The position numbers and the translations under genes are program-made. The notes beneath the pieces are model-generated. The model did no database searches. It saw only the letters and a program-made list of their open reading frames with translations, and was not told the origin of the DNA. From positions 227,635 through 291,634 of the forward strand of contig DUBB01000007.1 of the NCBI GenBank assembly GCA_012960535.1: a DNA stretch of 64,000 nucleotides, in the 5' to 3' direction. This document shows, one piece after another, positions 35,501-44,131 of the stretch (positions are counted from its first letter, which is position 1; every line of letters begins with the position of its first letter). This stretch comes from Gammaproteobacteria bacterium. GTDB taxonomy: Bacteria > Pseudomonadota > Gammaproteobacteria > Pseudomonadales > Azotimanducaceae.

Positions 35501-35689
35501 AATCGAACCATTAACTACGGCAGCATGCTATCGTCGATGTGGGTGCCTCTGTCGCAAGCAATCGTCTCCGGTATGGCCTTTGCTTCTATTTTGACTCTGG
35601 TGACTACCCCGGCCATGTTAGCCTTACCTTTTCGGGTTAAAGAGCAGTTTGCCGGGTTTAGAAAACCAATGACCGCAAAGGAAACCTGA
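32537..35689 (+). CDS. RND multidrug-type efflux permease
   Basis: Inner-membrane proton-driven pump of the AcrB superfamily (1050 aa, full length). The N-terminal helix is followed by SLRAIPIESDPNITVPFFQI and the porter domain with VEELRSIEGIEEMTSYA-like sequence. Membrane segments 2-6 contain LGMLIDGSIVVTEYADRRM, where AcrB has the Asp-Asp proton relay; here only the first Asp is kept. Segment 10 reads GIVVNNNIVLIDTF, with Asn in place of the AcrB lysine. Both variants occur in one branch of HAE-type pumps. No outer-membrane TolC-like gene follows, so a channel from elsewhere must be used. Export substrate unknown. Confidence 0.9.
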   Translation: MKGLIDAAVNRSRTSLLLMAMVFIAGFASLRAIPIESDPNITVPFFQIMVFNEGISPEDAERLLVMPMEVELRSIEGIEEMTSYATENYGIIVIEFDADHDVDEALIDIRQAIDRARPELPSTAEEPIINEQTTADFPILQINFVGDDVPERMLYHAALGVRNAIEGIPDVMTAELQGEREEVLEAIIDPIALEAYQISGEDLIRTIARNNRLVPAGSLDTGEGRFSLKVPSIIETAADLYDLPVKSSAEAVITLKDVATIRRSFKDRTSYARVNGRRAISVNVIKRADANIIDTVHAAKAMVEQARPNLPGKIDIFYTQDQAPFALLQINELQGNILTALALVMIIVVAAMGLRSGLIVGLGIPMSLLFALSILYVIGFTYNFMVMMGMLLALGMLIDGSIVVTEYADRRMLKGDHRRVAYATAAKRMFWPVTASIATTLAAFLPLMFWPGMVGKFMRYLPITVFAVLAGSLIYSLFLGPAVGAILGRAGADQEQFRDNLDTLETGDPRSLPGIVGTYAEVLWWCSRSPWITLLATLSILVASFIAYSQYGKGVIFYSDAEPQYASLDVKSRGNMSAVEINALVTEVENIVVNVNGIAAINTWTRLPGGASRGASDRIGTIFIELLPEGDRARSARVILEEIRSKTNHLAGFTIEIDEMQNGPPQGKPIEVQLTSYNRNLLEPTLKQVRAYMDNVQGLRDIEDTQSLPGLEWQLAVDRAQAALFGADVSSVGLVVQLVTAGIKIGEYRPDRADDAVDIRVRYPQEYRGIRAIDELKVSTQHGMVPISNFVVRKAVASVDTFQRTNGIPVEFIRANVMPDVLADDKVKEMQAWLKNQAFDADLNITFRGANEDQQESQAFVLVAFGLSLLLMFVLLVTQFNSFYQSGLILFAVVMSTAGVLLGLLITGRPFSSLLTGIGIVALAGIVVNNNIVLIDTFNHLRKAHPDADHIQLIIRTGTQRLRPVILTTLTTIFGLLPLAMNFSIDLLNRTINYGSMLSSMWVPLSQAIVSGMAFASILTLVTTPAMLALPFRVKEQFAGFRKPMTAKET

Positions 35690-35902
35690 AGCCGCAAGTA
35701 AATTTTTTACGGGGCTGCAGGCACTTAACTGTTCAGCAATCTCCCGCGGGCTTCCATTGTTATCTAGATCCTGATTAGCGACAGCATTGCTTGTGTTGCT
35801 CGGCCCGCTCTTAGTAATCTGTCCAATTGAACGATCATAACCGGGTTTGACCAAACTCAGCTTTAAGATTGTCGCTTGCTGAAATCGGCCAATAGTGGAC
35901 GG

Positions 35903-36658
35903 CTAGTCAGACTGCTTTTTCTGTCCTGGTGCAAGCATGACCCATGCGGCTTTTGCCTCGCTCACCTTGGCCCAGGTGGCACCACTTTGTTCAGTGGTAA
36001 ACAGCATCAGCACTTCGTCCGCTACATTTTCCGGTGTCATGAAAACGGCCTCTTCAGTCCGTTGATCATGTGGGATGATACCTGTATCAATGCCGCCAGG
36101 ACAGAGTGCGTTAATGCGAATCTGCCTTGTACCGAGTTCAGCCTTCAGGCTTCGAACCAATCCAGTAACAGCATGTTTAGTCATTGCATACAGAGGATCA
36201 ATGCCGTAAGGCACAATGCCGGCAAGCGACCCAGTTACCACAATGCTGCCTCCATCACGCATGAGTGGCAGAAGATGATGTAGACCATAAACGACACCAT
36301 CGATGTTTACGCCAGTCAAGCGTTTGTACCGCTCCGGCGTCATTGCGGTGAATTGATATTCAGCTATGCTAGCCTCCGGTGGTGCAATTTGAATACCTGC
36401 ATTCAGGTGCAAATGATCGATTGAATCCATACTTTCACCCAGCATGCGGGCGGTTTCTTCCCAACTGGCTAGGTCGCTGACGTCACAGCAATGGAATCGC
36501 CCGCCCCGTTCTCTGACAATCGATTCGCCCATACTTTCATTGATATCCAGCCCAACTACCTGCGCGCCGAGTCCTGACGCACGGCTGACAACTGCCGCCC
36601 CGATGCCAGAAGCCGCGCCGGTGATAACGATGTTTTTCCCAGTGAGGTCGCTCATCAT
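35903..36658 (-). CDS. Short-chain dehydrogenase/reductase (SDR)
   Basis: Classical NAD(P)-dependent SDR of 251 aa. The cofactor motif TGAASGIGAAV is at about residues 14-24. LDINES at the end of the second strand has an aspartate that favours NAD. LHLNAGIQIAPP is a variant of the NNAG motif. The catalytic serine is in VVTGSLAGIVPYG and Tyr/Lys in YAMTK. Two adjacent ATG codons begin the gene, with AGGAATTT upstream. The reaction is probably an alcohol-ketone interconversion of unknown substrate. It stands alone between the RND pump and the hydroxyacid oxidase. Confidence 0.88.
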   Translation of the reverse strand: MMSDLTGKNIVITGAASGIGAAVVSRASGLGAQVVGLDINESMGESIVRERGGRFHCCDVSDLASWEETARMLGESMDSIDHLHLNAGIQIAPPEASIAEYQFTAMTPERYKRLTGVNIDGVVYGLHHLLPLMRDGGSIVVTGSLAGIVPYGIDPLYAMTKHAVTGLVRSLKAELGTRQIRINALCPGGIDTGIIPHDQRTEEAVFMTPENVADEVLMLFTTEQSGATWAKVSEAKAAWVMLAPGQKKQSD

Positions 36659-37313
36659 AAATTCCTGTTGTAGATTCTTGCTCTCGGTATCCTACACATA
36701 GTTTCAGCTAACAGTACACCGACAATACCAATAATGGGGTCAGTACCCGTGTTGGGTCCACAGCACGGTGTCAGGGTAAACATCAGATTTAAGGCTTTAC
36801 TCGGACAACGGCGACAGGCAGTGGCTGGATCTGGGTGAAAAAACTGGCGTCGCTTTTAACTTGAACCGTGAGAGAACTATACTCTCAGAGGGTAGGCCCG
36901 CGTTGTTTCTGACTTGTGATACTCACAGGAAATAACAGGCCTTCAGAAAGCCCAGAGGATGTAACCTGATGGTCTGGTTGATGTGCAAGCCCTATTAAGG
37001 ATTTACCTTTTCCTTCCTTATAGTAGAAACCTCCTGTTAGCAGAATCAAATTGCTAGGTATATGAAGGTTCTCTAAATCCATGGGCAGTAAGCGTGGTTT
37101 ATCTTCTACCTGCCCTGACAATCAATATCTCCGGGGCCGAACAGGCCTGCGTCATACAAAAACCTACCGACAATCAACTGCAGCGAGTTCGCTTAGACTG
37201 TGATTGTATTGGTTGCCAATTTAGCCGATCTACTATAACGGCCCGTGCCAAACCGATGCTGTTGCGCTTTTTTAAGACTCGGTTATCATCCTAGAAAATT
37301 CCGGAATTTATCT
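36659..37313. other. Gene-poor stretch with a broken FAD oxidase remnant
   Basis: A 655-bp gap separating the SDR from the hydroxyacid oxidase. The only coding-like part is the fragment at 36885-37121 listed separately. The rest (36660-36880 and 37125-37310) shows no recognisable gene, RNA or strong terminator. The promoter of the hydroxyacid oxidase probably lies near its right end. Confidence 0.45.
36885..37121 (-). pseudogene. Remnant of a DAO-type FAD-dependent oxidoreductase
   Basis: The frame contains GGFYYKEGKGKSLIGLAHQP, which closely follows the pattern TGFYFRPEGGGLLIGMADP seen in the substrate domain of D-amino acid/sarcosine oxidase-like flavoproteins. Neither a dinucleotide-binding N-terminus nor a C-terminal FAD clasp is present around it, and a stop lies just before the fragment. 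The sequence after about residue 50 no longer fits the family. It is best read as about 30-50 codons left from a deleted gene. The match is by eye and short. Confidence 0.4.
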
Positions 37314-38396
37314 ATGGCTGAGTCACAATTCAAAACCATTCATGAAATAGTCAAAGCAGCCAGGCTGAATCTCAACCAAAACCACTGGGATTATTTGGTG
37401 GGGGGTACTGAGACCGAAACGACTCTGAACAGGAATCGAGCCAGCATTGACTCAAAAGCACTGCGGCCGAAGGTGCTAAACGACGTCTCAAACATCGATA
37501 CGCAGATCCAGTTCATGGGTACTGACCTTGAATTACCACTCATCCTGGCGCCAATAGGCTCCCTACAGGTGTTCGATCCAGAAGGGGGAGCAGGTGCAGC
37601 CTTTGCAGCTGAACAAGCCGGAATCATGAGCATTGCAAGTTCGGTCTGCTCGCCCGACATTGAGGACATTGCCAAAGCCTCCAACGCAGCAAAGATCTAT
37701 CAACTCTACGTTCGAGGAGACCAGCGCTGGCAGGACGATATTATCAAGCGGGTCATCGATAGCGGCTACATCGGTTTCTGCTTGACCGTGGATACTGCAG
37801 TCGTCAGCCGAAGGGAACGCGATATAGCAAAAAGGGTCATACCCACTTCTCCTGCCTCACCGGGTGATTTCAATTATCAGGCCAGCCTCAACTGGCGAGA
37901 TGTAGCCCGAATAAAAGAAAAACATGACATCCCATTGATTCTTAAAGGTATTAACCGAGCCGACGATGCTGAGAAAGCACTGGAATACGGCGTGGACGTA
38001 ATCTATGTTTCAAACCATGGCGGTCGTCAGCTTGATCAGGGTTCAGGCAGCCTGGATTTACTGCCGGCTATTGTTGACGCCGTCAACGGCCGGGCCGAGA
38101 TCGTCATTGATGGCGGGTTCTATCGCGGCACCGACATTCTAAAGGCTATGGCACTGGGTGCGAATGCTGTCGGCCTGGGAAGACTCGAAGCCTGGGCCAT
38201 GGCGGCCGGGGGAAGTGCCGCTTTGGTTCGATGCCTGGCCATCCTCAGGCACGAGATCAAGGAATCCCTGGCTCTCTGTGGTGTTACCTGTTTTAGGGAT
38301 CTTGACAAAAGTTTTATCTGTGATGCTGCCAATCCTAACCCAACAGGCCTGCACAGCGCGTTTCCGCTGCTCGATCTAACCAATGAAGGCTACTGA
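37314..38396 (+). CDS. FMN-dependent alpha-hydroxyacid oxidase/dehydrogenase
   Basis: Member of the glycolate oxidase/L-lactate dehydrogenase family (360 aa from the ATG at 37314). The N-terminal YLVGGTETETTLNRNR, ILAPIGS, the FMN-contact stretches LYVRGDQRWQ and FCLTVDTAVVSRRERD, LILKGI and the active-site signature SNHGGRQLD (with catalytic His and Arg) are in order. IVIDGGFYRGTDILKAMALG ends the phosphate-binding part. It oxidises 2-hydroxyacids to 2-oxoacids. An upstream in-frame ATG at 37245 adds 23 unlike residues, so I prefer 37314. Soluble cytoplasmic enzyme; the acceptor (O2 or quinone) is unknown. Confidence 0.88.
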   Translation: MAESQFKTIHEIVKAARLNLNQNHWDYLVGGTETETTLNRNRASIDSKALRPKVLNDVSNIDTQIQFMGTDLELPLILAPIGSLQVFDPEGGAGAAFAAEQAGIMSIASSVCSPDIEDIAKASNAAKIYQLYVRGDQRWQDDIIKRVIDSGYIGFCLTVDTAVVSRRERDIAKRVIPTSPASPGDFNYQASLNWRDVARIKEKHDIPLILKGINRADDAEKALEYGVDVIYVSNHGGRQLDQGSGSLDLLPAIVDAVNGRAEIVIDGGFYRGTDILKAMALGANAVGLGRLEAWAMAAGGSAALVRCLAILRHEIKESLALCGVTCFRDLDKSFICDAANPNPTGLHSAFPLLDLTNEGY

Positions 38397-38449
38397 CAGA
38401 GACTATCAGGCAATAACAGTTGATCTTCTCAGGACAACTATTCCTGTTC

Positions 38450-40585
38450 TCAACTGCCTCTACGAAAACGATGAAAATGCCGGGCAAGGCGCAGCGCCCA
38501 TTCAGGTTTGTGTTGTCGTCGGTAAACCCCAGCCACATACTTATTCATCTCCGAGAAGGTCGGATAAATATGAATGGTAGACAACACCTTATTCAAGCCA
38601 ATACCATTTTGCATCGCCAGGGTAAACTCACTGATCACTTCTGAGGCTAAATGACCGACGATAGTCACACCTAATATTCTATCCTTACCGGGCTGCGTCA
38701 AAATCTTCACAAACCCCTCGGCCCAACCATCGATACGGGCTCTGTCTAATTCCGCCAGTTCAAATCGTGTCACTTCAAAAGCAATACCGTGTTCCCCGGC
38801 TTCACCTTCATTAAGCCCGACTCGAGCCACCTCCGGCGATGTAAATGTACAGGAAGGGATTGCCGAATAATCAACCTTAAATCGCCAGAACAGGCCAAAC
38901 AGGGCATTCACCGAGGCATACCAGGCCATATGGGATGCCGTATGGGTGAACTGATAGGGCCCAGCGACATCCCCTACAGCATAAACATTGTTATATTGAG
39001 TGCGCAGGTATTGATCAACCTTAATTGCGCCGTTATCCATTAATTCGATACCAAGGGTTTCCAAGCCTAGACCTTTTGTTCTGGGTCGCCGACCAAGCGC
39101 CAGCAAGGCTGCATCAAAGGCAATTTCGATCTCTTCGCCTCCTCGGCAAATGAGCCGATTGCCACCCTCCTGTGAATCTACCCTTACCGCCTGATATCCG
39201 GTTTTTATAGTGATCCCGTCGCTCTGAAGGCTCTGAGCGATTAACTCGCTGACCTCCACATCCTCTCGAATCAGAATTCGTGGCGCTTGCTCGATCAGGG
39301 TCACTTTACTACCCAGGCGGGCAAAGGCCTGGGCAAGCTCTACACCAATTGTCCCAGCACCGATAACAACCAGTTGACTCGGCAGGTCTGCCAGATTCCA
39401 GATAGTCTCCGAAGTAAAGCAACGTTCTGGCGGCATGCCCTCAATTTCCTGCCAAATCGGTGCCGCGCCCGTAGCGATTATAATGTTCCGGGTGATGATG
39501 GATTGGCCGGCAACCGCGACTTCAAACGGTGAGATTATTTCCGCTCGCCCTTTTCGGACATCGACGCCTAAGGACTGGTAACGGCTGATAGAGTCATTAG
39601 GCTCGATCTGTGCAATCACCGACCGGACCCTGGCCATCACATCGGGGAAGTGGACCCGAGCCGGGCCAACCTGTATCCCGAATTCATCGGCTGAGCCTAT
39701 CTCCGCCATGAGATTAGCGGCGCGAATCAGTGATTTACTGGGGACGCAGCCAGTATTAAGGCAATCACCACCCATTTCATTTTCCTCGACAAGAGTCACC
39801 TTGGCGTTGACCGTCGCGCCAATCAACGCCGATACCAGGCCGCCGGCGCCTGCACCGACTACCACAATATCCTTATCAAATACCCTGGGACGGGAAAAGC
39901 CCAACCGCGTCCGTCGCTTTTTGAACGCTTGGAGCCATCGACGGGTCACCAATGGGAAAATACCCAGCAGTACCAGCGCCGACAGTAACTGCAGCGACAG
40001 GATGTCCTCAAACGAATTCAGCCGGGCTAACTCTCGGCCGGCGTTCACATAAATAAACGTTGCTGGCAGCATCCCGAGCTGTGAGACGACATAAAATACC
40101 GACACCTTGATACGAGTCAGACCCATTGCGAGATTAATAACGAAAAAGGGAATCAGTGGTATCAATCGCAACGACAACAGATAATAGGCGCCTTCGTTCA
40201 ATAACCCCGAATTAATCTTTGCTGTCTGGTGTGAGAAATGTGTTTCAACCCAGTCCCTAATCAGGAACCGGGCGGTCAATAAAGCCAGAGTAGCACCGAT
40301 GGTCGATGCAAAGGACACGATTAATGTACCGTAATAAAAACCAAACAATGCGCCTGCCAGCAAGGTCATTACGGTTGCGCCGGGAAGAGAAAGCGCTGTC
40401 ACAAGAATGTAAGCAACCATAAATAGAGCTGCCGACATGACTGGTTTGGCCATCACTATCTGCATTAAAGCTTGCTGCTGCAGTTTCAGCTGGCTGAGTT
40501 GAAGAAACCCATCCAGGTCGTAACTAAAAAACAAGCTGATTGTGACCGTCACAAATACTGCAACAAGCCATCTGGCTGTTGTCAT
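38450..40585 (-). CDS. TVP38/TMEM64 domain fused to pyridine nucleotide-disulfide oxidoreductase
   Basis: A two-part membrane protein of 711 aa. Residues about 1-215 form a TVP38/TMEM64 (DedA-like, SNARE-associated) domain with hydrophobic segments, including LSLPGATVMTLLAGALFG. Residues about 235-711 form a mercuric reductase/dihydrolipoamide dehydrogenase-like flavoprotein: VVVGAGAGGLVSALIGA (FAD), the redox pair Cys275/Cys280 in GGDCLNTGCVPSK, VVIGAGTIGVELAQAFARLG (NAD(P)H), and VYAVGDVAG. The C-terminal dimerisation domain lacks an obvious CC metal pair. The ATG at 40585, one codon inside a TTG, has a GAGGAA site. The fusion ties a disulfide reductase to the membrane; the electron acceptor is unknown. 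Confidence 0.88.
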   Translation of the reverse strand: MTTARWLVAVFVTVTISLFFSYDLDGFLQLSQLKLQQQALMQIVMAKPVMSAALFMVAYILVTALSLPGATVMTLLAGALFGFYYGTLIVSFASTIGATLALLTARFLIRDWVETHFSHQTAKINSGLLNEGAYYLLSLRLIPLIPFFVINLAMGLTRIKVSVFYVVSQLGMLPATFIYVNAGRELARLNSFEDILSLQLLSALVLLGIFPLVTRRWLQAFKKRRTRLGFSRPRVFDKDIVVVGAGAGGLVSALIGATVNAKVTLVEENEMGGDCLNTGCVPSKSLIRAANLMAEIGSADEFGIQVGPARVHFPDVMARVRSVIAQIEPNDSISRYQSLGVDVRKGRAEIISPFEVAVAGQSIITRNIIIATGAAPIWQEIEGMPPERCFTSETIWNLADLPSQLVVIGAGTIGVELAQAFARLGSKVTLIEQAPRILIREDVEVSELIAQSLQSDGITIKTGYQAVRVDSQEGGNRLICRGGEEIEIAFDAALLALGRRPRTKGLGLETLGIELMDNGAIKVDQYLRTQYNNVYAVGDVAGPYQFTHTASHMAWYASVNALFGLFWRFKVDYSAIPSCTFTSPEVARVGLNEGEAGEHGIAFEVTRFELAELDRARIDGWAEGFVKILTQPGKDRILGVTIVGHLASEVISEFTLAMQNGIGLNKVLSTIHIYPTFSEMNKYVAGVYRRQHKPEWALRLARHFHRFRRGS

Positions 40586-40809
40586 CAATGTTCCTCTATT
40601 ACCCTTTTATGGCCAGCCTTTGTTATTAATACCATCACTGATTTCCAAAAACTGTTAATATGACTCGGTGTTTCAGCAAATTATGCTTTCCTTAATCCGC
40701 CTGAGGGTGCGTATTCATTTAAAATGATGAGACGTAATCAATGGCAGATTAAGCCTCGGCAGAGAAGCCTAGCCACCATCACACCGATCAATTCACAGGA
40801 CTCAGCACC

Positions 40810-42348
40810 ATGAGTAATTCTGCTTTTAACCCCGCTACTACTGCAAGTTGGACTCGACTTAAAACCCTGGCAGGGAATGCCCCTCGAATTGAAGATGTTA
40901 TTAAGAAAGGCACGCAGTTTAACCAGCATCCCATCAAAGTAGAAGGCCTTAGCCTCGATTTCTCGAGACACGGCATGGATGTGGACATACTCAACTCGCT
41001 GTTGGAATTAGCAGAACAATCCCCGCTTTATACCCTTCGCGAAGGCCTATTCAGTGGGGCAGCCATCAATATCACGGAATATCGCGCCGTGAGACATCCC
41101 CAATTACGAAACAGCCCTGCAACCCTTGAATCTGACCGGCTCGCTATAAAAAACCTTTCGGAGCGAATCCGTAACGGCTCTCTCAGGGGTCATACTGACA
41201 AGGTCTTCACCGATGTCGTCAATATTGGTATAGGCGGTTCCGACCTGGGCCCTAAGATGGTCTGCAGTGCTCTGCGGGAGTTCTGTATCGACACCATCCG
41301 AGTTCACTTTATAGCCAATGTTGATGGCGCAGAAATACGCCACCTACTGGATGGCCTGGACAGTGAAACCACGCTGTTTATTATCGCCAGCAAGACCTTC
41401 ACAACGCAGGAAACCATGCTCAATGCCCATACAGCAGCATCCTGGCTTGGCAAAACACTCAAGCTCAGTAAACCCTGGGCAAGCAACCATATGATTGGCG
41501 TGACATCCGACCGAGAGCGTGCTCGGACTCAGGGTATAAATGATGCCAATATTATAACTTTCAGCGAAGATATCGGCGGTCGTTACTCGCTATGGTCTGG
41601 TATCGGGCTGAGCATCGCCATCTCTATTGGCTTTGAACGGTTTTCTGAGTTACTTGAAGGCGGGGCCGTGATGGACCACCATTTTCGGACCGCGCCGTTA
41701 TCTGCGAATATGCCCGTGATTATGGCACTGCTGGGCATATGGTACGGTAATTTTCTGGATGTCCAGAGCCAGGCTATCGTACCTTATTGCGAGCGCCTGA
41801 ACCTGCTACCGTCTTTTCTGCAGCAACTGGATATGGAAAGCAATGGCAAAGCAACCAACAGAGCCGGACAACCTATAGATTATCGTACCGGACCCATTAT
41901 ATGGGGACAGACAGGTACCAACGGCCAACATGCTTTTTTTCAGCTACTTCATCAGGGACAACATCTAATCCCAGTCGACTTCATTGCAATCCGCAAGGAC
42001 CGCACATCAAGTCCAGAAGCACACAACTTGCTACTGTTAAACATGATTGCGCAGGCCGCCGCTCTGGCCCTTGGTGAACAATCAGAGGATGCCCACAAGA
42101 ATTATCCCGGCAATCGGCCCAGTTCAATTCTCCTGCTTGAAGAATTGAACCCGCGTAACCTCGGCATGCTTATCGCGCTGTATGAACACAAAGTATTTGC
42201 ATCCGGGGCCATCTGGAACATCAATTCCTTTGATCAATGGGGTGTTGAACTCGGCAAAAAACTCACCCAGCAACTCCTCAGCCCAGACCGAAGCTTGCTG
42301 GATAAGGCAACATTGCGATTACTTGATATTGTGCAGGGTAACGGGTAG
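40810..42348 (+). CDS. pgi: Glucose-6-phosphate isomerase
   Basis: Interconverts glucose-6-phosphate and fructose-6-phosphate in glycolysis or gluconeogenesis. Signature segments are NIGIGGSDLGPKMV, IIASKTFTTQETMLNA, GGRYSLWSGIGLSIAISIG, MESNGKATNRAG, GPIIWGQTGTNGQHAFFQL and INSFDQWGVELGKKL. All lie in order, including the catalytic Glu in MESNGK, His in NGQHAF and Lys in the last segment. Length is 512 aa against about 549 in E. coli, with the shortening spread across the surface. Only a weak ribosome site (near GGACTCAG) precedes the ATG. It is the only clear central-carbon housekeeping enzyme in the window. Confidence 0.95.
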   Translation: MSNSAFNPATTASWTRLKTLAGNAPRIEDVIKKGTQFNQHPIKVEGLSLDFSRHGMDVDILNSLLELAEQSPLYTLREGLFSGAAINITEYRAVRHPQLRNSPATLESDRLAIKNLSERIRNGSLRGHTDKVFTDVVNIGIGGSDLGPKMVCSALREFCIDTIRVHFIANVDGAEIRHLLDGLDSETTLFIIASKTFTTQETMLNAHTAASWLGKTLKLSKPWASNHMIGVTSDRERARTQGINDANIITFSEDIGGRYSLWSGIGLSIAISIGFERFSELLEGGAVMDHHFRTAPLSANMPVIMALLGIWYGNFLDVQSQAIVPYCERLNLLPSFLQQLDMESNGKATNRAGQPIDYRTGPIIWGQTGTNGQHAFFQLLHQGQHLIPVDFIAIRKDRTSSPEAHNLLLLNMIAQAAALALGEQSEDAHKNYPGNRPSSILLLEELNPRNLGMLIALYEHKVFASGAIWNINSFDQWGVELGKKLTQQLLSPDRSLLDKATLRLLDIVQGNG

Positions 42349-42583
42349 CAGTCATTATCCAGTGGATGCTACCAGGTGGAATCTCCCCCGCAATTTTAGC
42401 AAACGCGACTGCAAGCTGTTAGATCCACTGGAACGGCAGGCAGGTCTGCTGTATTTCTGAGCAAGCAAGCGGGGCCGTTGACAGGCGCATTTTCAATCTA
42501 ACCTCGAACAAACACAGGCAAAAGCTTGCACCCGTCGTTATTCACTTATGGCATACTTAGCGCTGCTATCAGGGATAAAAGCC

Positions 42584-44110
42584 ATGAAAAATATCCTCTT
42601 CATCACAGCAGATCAATGGCGAGGCGAATGTCTATCTGCACTGGACCACCTGGTCCAGACTCCCAACCTGGATGCACTGGCCGAACAGGGTAGATTATTT
42701 AAATGTCATTATGCCAACGCAGTTCCTTGCGGGCCATCCCGAGCGTCGCTTCACACTGGCATGTACCTGCAGAATCACAGATCGGGCACCAACGGTACGC
42801 CACTGGACGCACGGCACACCAACTGGGCCATTGAGAGCCGTCAAGCCGGTTATGATCCAGTTCTGTTCGGGTACACCGATACGGCAAACGATCCTCGGTT
42901 TTTTGACCCGGATGACGCCATCCTAAAATCTTATGAAGGCCCTCTGCCAGGTATTAACCCCGTGGTCCAGATGGGTACCTATCCCGATGCCTGGGCTGAC
43001 TGGCTGGAAGCAAAAGGCCAAACCATTCCGGACCCAAATTTTCGACTCTATACAGACAAAACCGGTGCCAGCGAATATGAAGACGGCGGCAACTACCCGG
43101 CTCCCATGAAAGTTACCGCAGAGCACCATGATACCTATTTCATGGTAGACCAGGTCATCGACTACCTAAAACAGCAGGACAAGCCCTGGTGTATCCATTT
43201 GTCACTACTCAGGCCTCACCCCCCCTGGATCGCACCTGAACCGTTCAACCAACTCTACGATCCTGACCAACTCAAGGAATTTGTGCGCCAGGCTAATCCA
43301 CAAAAAGAGGCGCAGCAACATCCGTTTCTGGATTATTTTCTGAATAGGAAACATTCGGCAGCTCCGAGCAATACCAACAAGCTAGCCAGGCTTAAGAGCA
43401 GTTACTATGGTTTAATGTCGGAGGTTGACAGTAATCTTGGCAGGCTCTTCACAGAGCTGAAATCTTCTGGTGACTGGGACAATACCTTGATCGTATTTAC
43501 CTCAGATCATGGTGAGCAATTGGGTGATCATTGGCTTTTAGGAAAAATGGGTTATTTTGATCAGTCCTATTACATACCGCTCATTATCCGTGATCCGGAT
43601 AGCCGGGCCGATATTACCCGCAACAGCCATTGCCAAGAATTTACTGAGAACATCGACATTATGCCGACAATGCTGGAATGGCTCGGCCTGGAAATTCCCA
43701 GCCAGTGCGACGGCCGGTCTCTGCTACCGTTGCTACATCACAAAGAAAAGCAACCCGACTGGCGCAAGCAAGCCCACTGGGAATTTGATTTTCGAGACGT
43801 CAGCGGTGGCGAAGCCCTGGAACAGCATCTGGGATTAAACCTGCATCAATGCTCCCTCAATGTCATTCGTGATGAGTACTACAAATATGTTCACTTTACC
43901 AACCTACCACCCCTGTTCTTTGATCTGCAGCAGGATCCTGAAGAATTCACTAATTTAGCGCAGGACCCGGATTATGCGCATCTTGTTCTCGAATACAGCC
44001 AAAAAATGTTATCTTGGCGCATGCTCCATGACGAACAGACCTTAACGCATATGAAACTGACCGAACAAGGCGTAATCAGCAGGCCGGCAATGCGTTATCC
44101 CACTAAGTAA
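42584..44110 (+). CDS. Sulfatase-family hydrolase (alkaline phosphatase superfamily)
   Basis: Cytoplasmic metal-dependent ester hydrolase. The active-site motif CGPSR at residues 49-53 fits CxPSR, where the cysteine is turned into formylglycine, provided the organism has the modifying enzyme. The N-terminal LFITADQWRGE has the first metal aspartates, and FTSDHGEQLGDHWLLGK the second set. HLSLLRPHPPWIAPEP and the C-terminal FFDLQQDPEEFTNLA are typical of the phosphonate monoester hydrolase/arylsulfatase branch. No signal peptide is seen. I start at the ATG at 42584 with AGGGA upstream. The Nudix gene follows after 21 bp, suggesting an operon. Substrate (sulfate or phosphate ester) unknown. Confidence 0.88.
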   Translation: MKNILFITADQWRGECLSALDHLVQTPNLDALAEQGRLFKCHYANAVPCGPSRASLHTGMYLQNHRSGTNGTPLDARHTNWAIESRQAGYDPVLFGYTDTANDPRFFDPDDAILKSYEGPLPGINPVVQMGTYPDAWADWLEAKGQTIPDPNFRLYTDKTGASEYEDGGNYPAPMKVTAEHHDTYFMVDQVIDYLKQQDKPWCIHLSLLRPHPPWIAPEPFNQLYDPDQLKEFVRQANPQKEAQQHPFLDYFLNRKHSAAPSNTNKLARLKSSYYGLMSEVDSNLGRLFTELKSSGDWDNTLIVFTSDHGEQLGDHWLLGKMGYFDQSYYIPLIIRDPDSRADITRNSHCQEFTENIDIMPTMLEWLGLEIPSQCDGRSLLPLLHHKEKQPDWRKQAHWEFDFRDVSGGEALEQHLGLNLHQCSLNVIRDEYYKYVHFTNLPPLFFDLQQDPEEFTNLAQDPDYAHLVLEYSQKMLSWRMLHDEQTLTHMKLTEQGVISRPAMRYPTK

Positions 44111-44131
44111 AACCCTGAAATAGAATAAAAT

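Noticed and set aside
35691-35730. AGCC-GTAAA/TTTAC-GGCT partial hairpin after the RND pump as a terminator
   Set aside because: The stem is interrupted and the T-run lies inside the loop rather than after the stem.
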